From positions 10,141,054 through 10,205,053 of the forward strand of contig NC_043980.1 of assembly GCF_902150065.1 (NCBI RefSeq): DNA of 64,000 nt, given 5' to 3'. Under the pieces are notes generated by a model. That model ran no database searches. It was given only the letters and a program-made list of their open reading frames with translations, and had not been told where the DNA came from. The first letter of the stretch is position 1. Each line of letters opens with the position of its first letter. Positions 1 to 9,824 of this stretch are shown in pieces. Position numbers and translations under genes: made by a program. Source of the DNA: Myripristis murdjan (Eukaryota > Chordata > Actinopteri > Holocentriformes > Holocentridae).

Positions 1-268
1 TTCCTCTAGCGCCACCCTCAGGCCTAAATATGTTCTACCACTACTTGGATTCCCCCGACATGGAACAAGCCAGTGGGGAACCAGCAGTGCAGGGCCAGTA
101 TTTGTTTAGTTATAGCCCCCATCAAACTAAGTAGTGCAATGCTTTGAAATGCATCATCCTTAAGGTTTGTAAAATTCAGACCAGCGGTGGGAAATCATAC
201 AGGCCAGTCAAAGTTTAGCAATCATCACACTGGTAATACAGCAAGTCGTAATGACATGAGATGCTCAC

Positions 269-3200
269 CTGGGGGCGATGTCAGCGCTGCAGATGTTGAC
301 AGCAGCATACTGGACTTCCTCCTCTGGCTGGGGCTGGGGCTGGGGCGGCTGGTCGATGGAGTACAGGGGATTTTTCTTAGAGAAGTGTAGGCTGCTGTAG
401 TGATGCTCATCCTGCTCAGCTGGTTTGCTCTGAGCTGCACGGATCGGCTCCTGTCCCACGGCTGAGATGCTGCTGTGCACAGGCGGGTGGTTTAACTGGT
501 GGGCGACAACACAGACGGTGTTACTTTTATATTGTATAGCATTTTAGAGGTTTGGCTGGTCCTCTCATCCAGAAAAACATGAAATAATTGCAACTGCAGA
601 TGGTGAAAGGATCACCAGAATGATTGTGAGTTAAGAAATAACAGCCTTGAAGAAAAGATGGAATAGATGGGAAAGTTTTCAATAAATATGACAGGGACTT
701 CAGCAAGAGCAGATAGAGCGGATGACAGGTATGGAGGAAGGTGAGGCTGGGTGAGGGTAATGTTTTTCTTTTGCAGAGGAAGGGTTTAATTTCTGTTCTT
801 CACCTGCTCTGTGTCTTCTTGTGCTTCAGGTCTGGGGGTTTGAGTTGACGTCCTTTTTCTTCTGGTTGGTGAAATGAATGATTGAATCGATTAATAAATC
901 ATTTTCAGACAAGAGACTGAACATCATCAAATGTCATACCACTCACCTAATCCACAGGAAGATGGAAAGGAGTATGACAAGTAGCAGAGCAGCAGCAATT
1001 CCTGCAGCTGCTGCTAATGTCCATGATGGCCCTGTGGTCAAATGAAATCTAAATTAGATCTAAATTAACCCTATGAAGCCATTTGTATCATATATGATAC
1101 ACATATTCAATTCTGTTTTTTGTTTTCAGTTTAATCAATACTTGACCAAAATACTGTTGTATACCTTTAAACAATTCCCCTGTTCACCCTGGACCATACT
1201 ATTGGCACTTCAAGTACATATCATATATCATACACCAGAAAGGTCATGTAATAACATATTTTTTGAATTTATATGTATATATACATACATATATATACAG
1301 TACAGGCCAAAAGTTTGGACACACCTTCTCATTCAATGCGTTTTCTTTATTTTCATGACTATTTACATTGTAGATTCTCACTGAAGGCATCAAAACTATG
1401 AATGAAGACATGTGGAGTTATGTACTTAACAAAAAAAGGTGAAATAACTGAAAAGATGTTTTATATTTATAGTTTCTTCAAAATAGCCACCTTTGCTCTG
1501 ATTACTGCTTTGCACACTCTTGGCATTCTCTCAATGAGCTTCAAGAGGTAGTCACCTGAAATGGTTTTCACTTCACAGGTGTGCCTTATCAGGGTTAATT
1601 AGTGGAATTTCTTGCTTTATCAATGGGGTTGGGACCATCAGTTGTGTTGTGCAGAAGTCAGGTTACTACACAGCCGACAGCCCTATTGGACAACTGTTAA
1701 AATTCATATTATGGCAAGAACCAATCAGCTAACTAAAGAAAAACGAGTCATCATTACTTTAAGAAATGAAGGTCAGTCAGTCTGGAAAATTGCAAAAACT
1801 TTAAATGTGTCCCCAAGTGGAGTCGCAAAAACCATCAAGCGCTACAACAAAACTGGCACACATGAGGACCGACCCAGGAAAGGAAGACCAAGAGTCACCT
1901 CTGCTTCTGAGGACAAGTTCATCCGAGTCACCAGCCTCAGAAATCGCAAGTTAACAGCAGCTCAGATCAGAGAGCAGATAAATGCCACACAGAGTTCTAG
2001 CAGCAGACCCATCTCTAGAACAACTGTTAAGAGGAGACTGCGCCAATCAGGCCTTCATGGTCAAATAGCTGCTAGGAAACCACTGGTAAGGAGAGGCAAC
2101 ACGCAGAAGAGATTTGTTTGGGCCAAGAAACACAAGGAATGGACATTAGACCAGTGGAAATCTGTGCTTTGGTCTGATGAGTCCAAATTTGAGATCTTTG
2201 GTTCCAACCGCCATGTCTTTGTGAGACGCAGAAAAGGTGAACGGATGGATTCCACATGCCTGGTTCCCACTGTGAAGCATGGAGGAGGAGGTGTGATGGT
2301 GTGGGGGTGTTTTGCTGGTGACACTGTTGGGGATTTATTCAAAATTGAAGGCACACTGAACCAGCATGGCTACCACAGCATCCTGTAACGACATGCCATC
2401 CCATCCGGTTTGTGTTTAGTTGGACGATCATTTATTTTTCAACAGGACAATGACCCCAAACACACCTCCAGGCTGTGTAAGGGCTATTTGACCAAGAAGG
2501 AGAGTGATGGAGTGCTGCGGCAGATGACCTGACCTCCACTGCGGTCCAGCTCACACGGTGAGCTGGACCGCAGAGTGAAGGCAAAGGGGCCAACAAGTGC
2601 TAAACACCTCTGGGAACTCCTTCAAGACTGTTGGAAAACCATTTCAGGTGACTACCTCTTGAAGCTCATCGAGAGAATGCCAAGAGTGTGCAAAGCAGTA
2701 ATCAGAGCAAAGGGTGGCTATTTTGAAGAAACTAGAATATAAAACATGTTTTCAGTTATTTCACCTTTTTTTGTTAAGTACATAACTCCACATGTGTTCA
2801 TTCATAGTTTTGATTCCTTCAGTGAGATTCTACAATGTAAATAGTCATGAAAATAGGTGTGTCCAAACTTTTGGCCTGTACTATATATATATATATATAT
2901 GTGTGTATATGTATATATATATAGTTATAGGACTAAATAAAGGGTTCAGTTTCAAAAAATTGGAATTTTCTGCCAATTCTTTCATAGTTCAGGCTTTATA
3001 GGGTTAAGAGATATGTATACATGTATTTTCAAGAGATGCTCACAGCAACTTTTGTCTTCTTAGAGGATTCAGAGGCTTCGGTGTTAGTCGCCAAAATTTA
3101 CAACTAGCGTGCAAAAGTCTTGTTGAGCATGTTTTAACTTTCCCTATCCCTGCCTGGTAAAGTCACCTAAACTATAGATCTGAGAATAAACTGTCCAGAA

Positions 3201-4663
3201 TTGTGTTAATGGTATCAATTTTCTTAACATTAGAAAATCACTGATGGGGTTTAAGATACAGAAATTGACATTTCTTAATGTGTGATGTGACTGTGTCATT
3301 GTGTTTTACTAACTGCTTGTCTGTTTTATGTCTTTTGTGTCTTGTGTCAAATGAAAGTAGTAAAGAAAAAGTGTAACATCTCTCTCAAAAATGTGATGGT
3401 GTAACTGTCTCTCAGAAGGAAATTACCCAACTACCAGCACCTTCAACTGGACTTATATAGAGGAAAATTATGTAGTTACTTTACACAAAGGTCGATAAAC
3501 ACACCTCACCTGATGTCTTAGGACCAAGTTTACCTCTGACAGTGAGAGTCTCCTCAGGCGACTTGATGTTTTGGTGGCTCCTCACAGCGCAGGAGTATTT
3601 TCCTGCATGCTGAGCGCTGACTGGGTCTAGAACCAGCTGTTTGTGTTGGCCCTCTGTCAGGGTCAGAGGTTGTCCGTTGCAGTACCAGATGTAGGTGTTG
3701 TCAGTCAGAGGACAGCTGCTACTACAGGTCAGTGTTACTCTCTTGTCCTCTGTCACCACAGCAGAGGGGGTCACCACCACTTCCAGGCCTGAAAGATGTT
3801 TACCATCATCACTCAGTTGAAAAGAGACACTTTAACTCAAGTTCAGTCCAGGATTCCTGCACTGGGACCATCTATGTCTATGTGGTCAAGATTAAACACA
3901 ACCTTATAACTTGTTAAAATTTAGGAATAGCTTAATACAAATGTTACTTATATGGTGTTCACAAATTTCCTCTTATTCCTTCTAATGATAGATATATACA
4001 GTGGTCCCTCGCTATAACGCGGTTCACCTTTCACGGCCTTGCAGTTTCGCGGATTTTTTTAGTGCAGTTTTAACATTAAATTACATAACATTAACTCAAG
4101 TTCAGAACAAATTCAGGGTTACTACATAACCCTGGGAATTTAATGTTATCATTTACAGGTGTTGGAAAATTTGAAAACTGAAATATGGATGCATTTTACA
4201 GCCCTACTGCAAAATGCACCCTCTGTTTTTTCTTTCATATATGTTAGCAACTGCAGTTACCAAAGCTGAACATACACTGATTTTTTCACACAAAGTCCAT
4301 GAACCATAGTTTGGCCCGCATACCAAGTGCAAAGTAGTGCTGTAGCAAAACAGTAACAAAGAAAAATTAATATCACCATGGTTTTGGGGGATGCTGATGT
4401 GGAACAAAATCATGAGGGTGGGGTGGGGGTAATAACATTAGTATTACCAGTAATAGTAGTTGTAACATAATAGTAATAATAATGGTAATAGAAGTATTAG
4501 TATTTGTTAAAATAGTGTTATGGTGGTTATAACAGCAGCAATAGTTGTTTAAAGCTGGGGTAATAGTGATAATAACACCAGTAATGGTTGCTATATTAAT
4601 AGTAACACTAACAGCGGAAATGGTGGTGAACAACTTGGATGCTGATGGCATTCACAGCAACAC

Positions 4664-4696
<33 letters not shown>

Positions 4697-7600
4697 GTAA
4701 ACACCAATTGATGTGTGGAAAGTGATTTATACATTCTTTGTATGCATCATTTACACCTCTGCCCCCTGTTGACATTTTCTCTCTGTTGGCTTTAGCTGAG
4801 CAACTGCCCACGTAAACAGTGAACTTGCTGCAGACACCAGGGACTCAAATCACTGACGACACGACAAATCAGAGGGAAAACGCTCCAGCAGCAACAACAC
4901 CTACAACCTCAACACCACCCCTGTTTGCAGCTTCAGTGAAAGTCCCCTTACCCCTCACATCAAAGAGTCAGACAGTCTGGCAGTTTTTGTGTTGCAGAGT
5001 GCTGACTGTTAATCAACCTTAACCACATTATCATTTTTTTTTTTTAAAGTTCTCATTTTTGAGTTTAGTGCTCGTCACCCACAATCAGTCAGCCTCCAGC
5101 AGGGGGTATTTGGAAGGCTGAGAGCTTTCTAATGGACTCCCTGCACCCTCTGTCTGATGAGGTTCAGTCACTCCCTTCAAACCAGAGGAACAAAGTTCCA
5201 CTGAAATGATGAGAATTAAGTTCTACTGTATAGAACTAATAGAGCCAAACAGCCTCTTGTTTCTGCATGTGACATATAGTTTTGTATGAGTATGACTGCA
5301 AAACAAATCTCCCCTTGTGTGATAATTGTCCTTATAGCTCAATGTTTTTTTTTTGTTTTTTTTTTGTATTATCAAATGTATCTTAGAACTCAATGTCCTT
5401 TGTATTATCCAGTCTATCATATAGTTCATATCTATAGAACAGCTTGTCCGCTTGGAGCTGGCTCCGCATAACATAGAACAGATAAAACAGGAGCCAGATG
5501 TAACTTCTCTATCTTGTTAGTTAGGTCTGTTGCATTAGATACACGCCCAGTCAACATTCACACACTAGCATCACACATTCCAGAAACAAGGCGTGGACAG
5601 TGGTTGGCCTGTCCATGTCCGGGTAACTGGCCAATTATTCTCAGTTGCGTGTAAGTCCAACCTCTGTACGGGGCAGGCCCAGCCCAAGAACATAAATGTG
5701 TATCATTTCCTAATATCCGGGCTCATTCTGACAGAGATCTGCGAGAGCCCTGAGCCAGTGGCGGTTCTGCCTATGTTGCCGCATTAGCCGAAATTACTGC
5801 CTTGCATCCTTCCATGTTACTACTGCTGCCCTGGGCGGCTGCCCGCTTCGCCCATGCCTAACACCACCACTGTCCTGAGCCCAGCGCTGCCTTACTTTAT
5901 ATGTGACCATAATAAATATTTCATCTGAGAGCTGAAGATTTACTCCGGTTTGTTCTTGGGCTTTCAACAAAAGAATTGGGTGCTAACACTTACAGATAAT
6001 AAATAATCTACGCTACTCTAGGATAGTGTATTCTAAATTGTTAGCATGGAGCACTGCAGTGGGTGATCTACCAGAGACACATGGATAATTTTTGAACTCT
6101 CATCACTTAAGAGATAATTGGCCATCTGGCCAGTTTCCTAAATACATGGTGCATCGCTAATATTTGTCATTTGTCTGAAGAACATTTTCAGCCACCATTT
6201 GCATACACTGTACATTGTCAGGAACGTAATGCAAAAATCCTGTTGATAACTGGGAGAGTGAGCTGTGTAAAATGGAGAGTCGTGTTACAGCTAAGCAAGT
6301 TTCTAACATGGGATAAAAAAACTGTCAGAGGCAGTTTGTGGTTGCCTGAGCCTACAGGAAGGAAGCAGCTCGAGTTCTCATGAAAGTGTGATCTTCTTGT
6401 CATCTTGTATAAACACAACTGAGGGCAAAATACTGATCGATGGCTGTACTTGATGGAGAAATACAATCACATTCTGTGTGGAACAATAACAATGAAAAAT
6501 TACCTGTCACGACTAACATCACTCCTGGGAAATGAGAGTATGACCATTCTGTGTAACTGTTGTAGCATTTGTATTCTGCTGAGTCACTTTTTGTCAGATT
6601 TTTGATTCTCATGATGTTTGGGTTCATGTTGTCATCATACTCCACATGAGGTGCAGTGTCGTTTAAGATTTCAGGTTTCATTCCACTTGTTTTATACCAA
6701 TCTGTAGGTTGGAATGTCTTGGCCCTGGGATATGAGTAATTACAGTAAATGTTCACTGAAGAGCCTTCCAGAGCACAGATTCTCCTGCTGACATAATTCA
6801 CACTCCAGCAGTTTTGACCATCAGCACCTGAAATGCAGATGAAAGACTGAAAGTAACAACCCTGTGAACAAACAAAATCTCACTGTGGAAGACGATTTTA
6901 ACTTTCCAGTGTTTGTGCATGATGCCGTTAAACTTTCAGGATCTGTCTCAAACATTTGTCACCCTCTGGATGCTGCCTTCTGTCAATACATTTTCTGATT
7001 TTTTTAAACTAGAGCAGCAACCAGTGATGGTGACAATTCGTCTAGTCATGTTTGTATAAAGTGCACCATATTGAAATATAATCACTGATACTTTTTGTAT
7101 TGTAACAGTTTCTTATGTATAAAATTGCAGTGAAATTGAACTGTTCCTTATTTTACTGAGGACAGCCCTGAGCCCCGTAAAGACCCCTGGAGGTCCCTGG
7201 ACCCCACTTTGACAACCATTGACTTCAGCAATGATTTTATTCTCATAAGTACAGTGTGACAAGGAAGATCAAGGATAGCAATAAACATAATTGTTGGAGC
7301 ATAATTAATCAAATCTTCATATTTCGTACTGCCTCTCAAGCAAGCCCAACCATAAATCATACAGTATGATGAGTTTCTTCGTACTCACACACTGCAGGAG
7401 AGCGGATATCCTCATTATCTGATACAGAACAGGAGTAGCTGTCATCAGAGGATCTGGAAACATTAAGCTGAGGATCAAAACTTAGATATTCTCCATTCTT
7501 GTACCAGAAGTTTTCTGGTTTGGCGTCGGTCACATTACAGCTGCTGTTACAGGTCAGCGTGACAAACTGTCCACTTGTGGCAGCAGGAGTCACTTCAACA

Positions 7601-8956
7601 TGTAGCTCTGTTTGGAGATAATTACAGCTTTCATCAGTAAGTAAATGCTACAATGAAGTATTGATTAGATTTATTAATTAGCTCTAACCTCTGGGATAGG
7701 TGATGGAGCAGCTCTGATTAGAGGAACACATTCTGCCTCCAGCATAGGTCACACTAAAGCAGGTCGGTGTGACAGAATCTACAGGGAAAGAAATGGCATG
7801 CAGTTTAATCCTGATGGACTTCAGTGCAAGAGTTAGTCCCAGGAAAAGGTTTAACTACAGATAGATAGTTACTTGACAGATACTTCAGTTAGATATTGAA
7901 ACAGATAATTTGGTCCCTAGCCAACCAGCTGGAGGTGTGGTTAGCTGACAAGCAGCTGAAAGTCTCCACTCACCCACTGAGACTTCAGGGGCTCTGAGAT
8001 CCTCGTAGCCTTTGACAGCACAGGAGTAGCTGACTGCTTCCTCACTGCTGACCAGCTGATGGTACCAGGGAGACGAGTCCTGGTACACAAACGATCCGTT
8101 CTTGTACCAGATGTAGGCTGCAGGGTTTTCAGTCAGAGAACAGTTGGTGCTACATATCAGAGTTACTCTCTGTCCCTCTGCTGCTGCGACAGGAGTCACT
8201 TCGACCTGGAGGTCTGGAATGACGGTGCAGGAAATAACCATAAATATTCTAAAATAATTTTCCTAAATCAATAAATGAGTGACAACGAGCCACTTTACCT
8301 GTAACATTGAGATAAATTCCACTTGACCATTCACATTCTGGTTTTCCAGTAGCGTCTTTGCAGCAGTATGTATTCTCATCACTCTCTCTTATATCATCAA
8401 TTCTTAGAGTGGAGTCACTCTTTTTAGTTGCATCATACTTCACACGATCTCCTTGAACCAGCTTCTCCCAATCCCAGTGTTTAGTAAACCACGTCTTGTT
8501 TGAGGTGTGATTTGTAACTGAACAGGGCAGATCCACGGACGAGCCCTTCAGTGCACAGATGGTGACTGCTTGTCCCAGAAATCCTGAAATAGAGCCTCAT
8601 TTTCATCAAAAGATCTGGACAGATCATGCTTTCTAAAATAACGGCTGACTAAAGGTTACAGCATAATGTAAATTAAGAGCAACTGAAAGTGTTTATCCCA
8701 ACCCAGAAAATGCTACCATTGCTGAAAATGTACTTGAATGTAAAATGTTGTTGCTGTTCAACTGATCATCATCGTTTTCCATATTACAATTCAGTAAAAT
8801 AAGAAGGTGGCTATGTTGTACAGGGGTACCTGACAGGTGCATAATGGCAGAGCTGATGCTTATTATATGACAAGAGATACATAAACTCAACCTCTACATA
8901 CCTGAGAGATGCAGGATCAAAGCCACACACACACATCCAGCTTCTGTCAACAACAT
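269..8956 (-). CDS. CD22/Siglec-like ITIM receptor, gene 1 (3' end off window)
   Basis: Exons in coding order: signal peptide 8902-8956 (starts MLLTEAGC), V-set 8299-8583, C2-set 7974-8213, V-like mini-exon 7689-7778, C2-set 7389-7607, V-set 6504-6827, C2-set 3534-3788, transmembrane 947-1031, basic linker 804-861, ITIM exon 269-495. Exons from signal peptide to transmembrane join at phase-1 GT-AG introns. Seen: paired B/F-strand Cys and Trp in the Ig exons, a roughly 24-residue Ala/Leu/Ile membrane span, and a tail with EEVQYAAV (canonical ITIM, V-x-Y-x-x-V) plus HHYSSL and PLYSID. Known: ITIMs recruit SHP phosphatases in leukocyte inhibitory receptors. Inferred: a surface inhibitory receptor of leukocytes. 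The last exon, by analogy with gene 2, lies left of base 1. Oddity: the third C2 domain reads WYCNG where the paralogues have WYHNG, an extra cysteine. Introns hold a Tc1 element and a solo LTR. The ligand is unknown. Confidence 0.85.
1298..2883 (+). mobile_element. Tc1/mariner transposon in gene 1 intron
   Basis: Terminal inverted repeats start CAGTACAGGCCAAAAG and are mirrored at the right end (CTTTTGGCCTGTACT). The similarity extends over roughly 200 bases on each side. Both ends sit in TA-rich sequence (TA at 1296-1297), as expected for TA target duplication. The unit lies between the transmembrane and third C2 exons of gene 1 and is absent at the matching place in gene 2 (near 12,340). 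It therefore inserted after, or was lost in, one duplicate. It is oriented opposite to the host gene. Confidence 0.93.
1711..2740 (+). pseudogene. Tc1 transposase, broken
   Basis: The reading frame starts at MARTNQLTKEKR (1711), the usual fish Tc1 start. It has an N-terminal paired-like helix-turn-helix region, a GRPR-type motif (RKGRPRV) and the first catalytic Asp in LWSDESKF. A TAA stop at 2386-2388 follows HSIL, where related elements have a glutamine codon. The frame then continues in recognisable form with the second Asp (FQQDNDPKH). Further on there is a TGA in place of a Trp codon. The segment that normally encodes NPIE, with the third catalytic residue, is replaced by a perfect palindrome at 2539-2573. 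The element cannot encode an active enzyme. Confidence 0.9.
3999..4065 (+). mobile_element. pogo/Tigger-like terminal fragment
   Basis: Begins CAGTGGTCCCTCGC after a TA and continues with the CGCGGTT and TTTCGCGGATTTTTT sequence typical of pogo-type ends in fish. Only one end is seen. It lies in about 260 bases present in gene 1 but absent from gene 2 (near 13,378), between two copies of an AACTCAAGTTCAG motif (3835 and 4090 regions). The family call is from memory. Confidence 0.5.
4666..4695. repeat. poly-T tract
   Basis: Uninterrupted T run in an intron of gene 1. It is much shorter at the matching sites of gene 2 (near 14,090) and gene 3 (near 23,310), so it varies in length among paralogues. 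Confidence 0.9.
5318..5988 (+). mobile_element. Solo LTR, family A
   Basis: A 671-base unit starting TGTGATAATTG and ending GCTAACA, flanked by 4-base duplications CTTG/CTTA (5314-5317, 5989-5992). An AATAAA signal lies about 70 bases from its right end, as in LTR R/U5 regions. Gene 2 (near 14,718) and gene 3 (near 23,757) have the empty site. The same family recurs in reverse at 51,073-51,554. No internal retroelement sequence is present, so this is a lone terminal repeat fossil. It is younger than the gene duplications. Confidence 0.75.
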
Positions 8957-9760
8957 GACTGTGGTAATCTGTCAGCTTCTGGCCAGAAAGATGATTGAAT
9001 GGCTGTATTTATGGAAGCCTTACCAAAATGCTGCATTTATGAACTCTCATCCAAACAAGCAGGCATGTAATTCAGCATTTTACTTACAGAGTAGAGGTTG
9101 ACTATGTAGACGTTTTGCTCGCAGACAGAATGGAGTCCTCAGATGCCAAAATTCACGTCCTCTTCATGTAATTGGCATTCTTAGCAAAGTGAGTCTAGAT
9201 AAACTTATCAAAGTGATGGTAGAGATAAGTGAAACTGTTTGTGATCAACAGGTCATTTCTGGTTGGTCAGTAGGGAGGAAGTTCACTGCAATCACCAAAG
9301 CAATCTTAGTGGGACTCTTCACAGTCACAGTTAAACTTGATGGCACTTTCTGGTAGTTTGTGGGACTTTTTGGCTTCATTTGAAAGCTCTGTGGTGATTT
9401 TGTTTTTGACTTCACCACTGCTGTTGATACCAAATGGCAAACAAAGAAACTAATTTGTATCATAGTTTTATTTCCAATGTTTACACAACACGTCCACAAC
9501 ACAAGCCACATAGAAATATGAAAACACACACAAGTGCATCAATAAGAAATGATAGGAACACGCATGAGAGAAGAGGTGCACACAAAAAATATTCAAAATA
9601 TACAAAGATACAAAACACAAAGGATCATATGTAAGTTGAGAATCCTTGCTGCCATGTCAACAGTTACAAGGGGAAACCCTCACTCTTTCCCTTCCTCTTG
9701 CTCTCTCACTTTATAACACACTCTTCGTACACTGCATATGTACACTGCTCTTTATGGTGC
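8957..9760. other. Spacer between gene 1 start and gene 2 3' end
   Basis: About 800 bases containing the gene 1 promoter side and the gene 2 3' UTR. The two genes are head-to-tail and tightly packed here. No other gene is seen. On the minus strand an AATAAA signal lies at 9467-9472, suitable for gene 2. Confidence 0.6.
9467..9472 (-). terminator. Candidate polyadenylation signal of gene 2
   Basis: TTTATT on the plus strand (AATAAA on the minus), about 290 bases past the gene 2 stop codon. It is a position-based guess. Confidence 0.4.
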
Positions 9761-9824
9761 TCATTTTTTGTTCTTGGTTTTTTTGTGTACTGTGCAGTAT
9801 TCATCTCCTGTTGATACAGTGAAC
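9761..9824 (-). CDS. Last coding exon of gene 2
   Basis: A polypyrimidine tract and CAG acceptor precede G|TTC ACT..., which completes the AG left by the previous exon (phase 2). It encodes about 21 residues with a tyrosine motif DEYCTV and a basic end, then TGA. It lies 1.7 kb from the ITIM exon because of the hAT insertion. If the intron were retained, the previous exon would read AGG TGA and stop at once after the ITIM, so two tail forms are possible. The assignment rests on phase fit and motif, not on transcripts. Confidence 0.6.

Noticed and set aside
1-268. Further gene 1 coding exon at the left edge
   Set aside because: The sequence matches the gene 2 intron at 11,250-11,538, which is non-coding. 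The last exon of gene 1 should lie outside the window.
4373-4651. 92-residue open frame of Ile/Thr/Leu repeats
   Set aside because: Simple AT-rich trinucleotide-like intron sequence; the frame is not kept in gene 2.
8059-8274. Plus-strand frames opposite the first C2 exons, repeated in all copies
   Set aside because: They recur only because the antisense exon is duplicated. Shadow frames.
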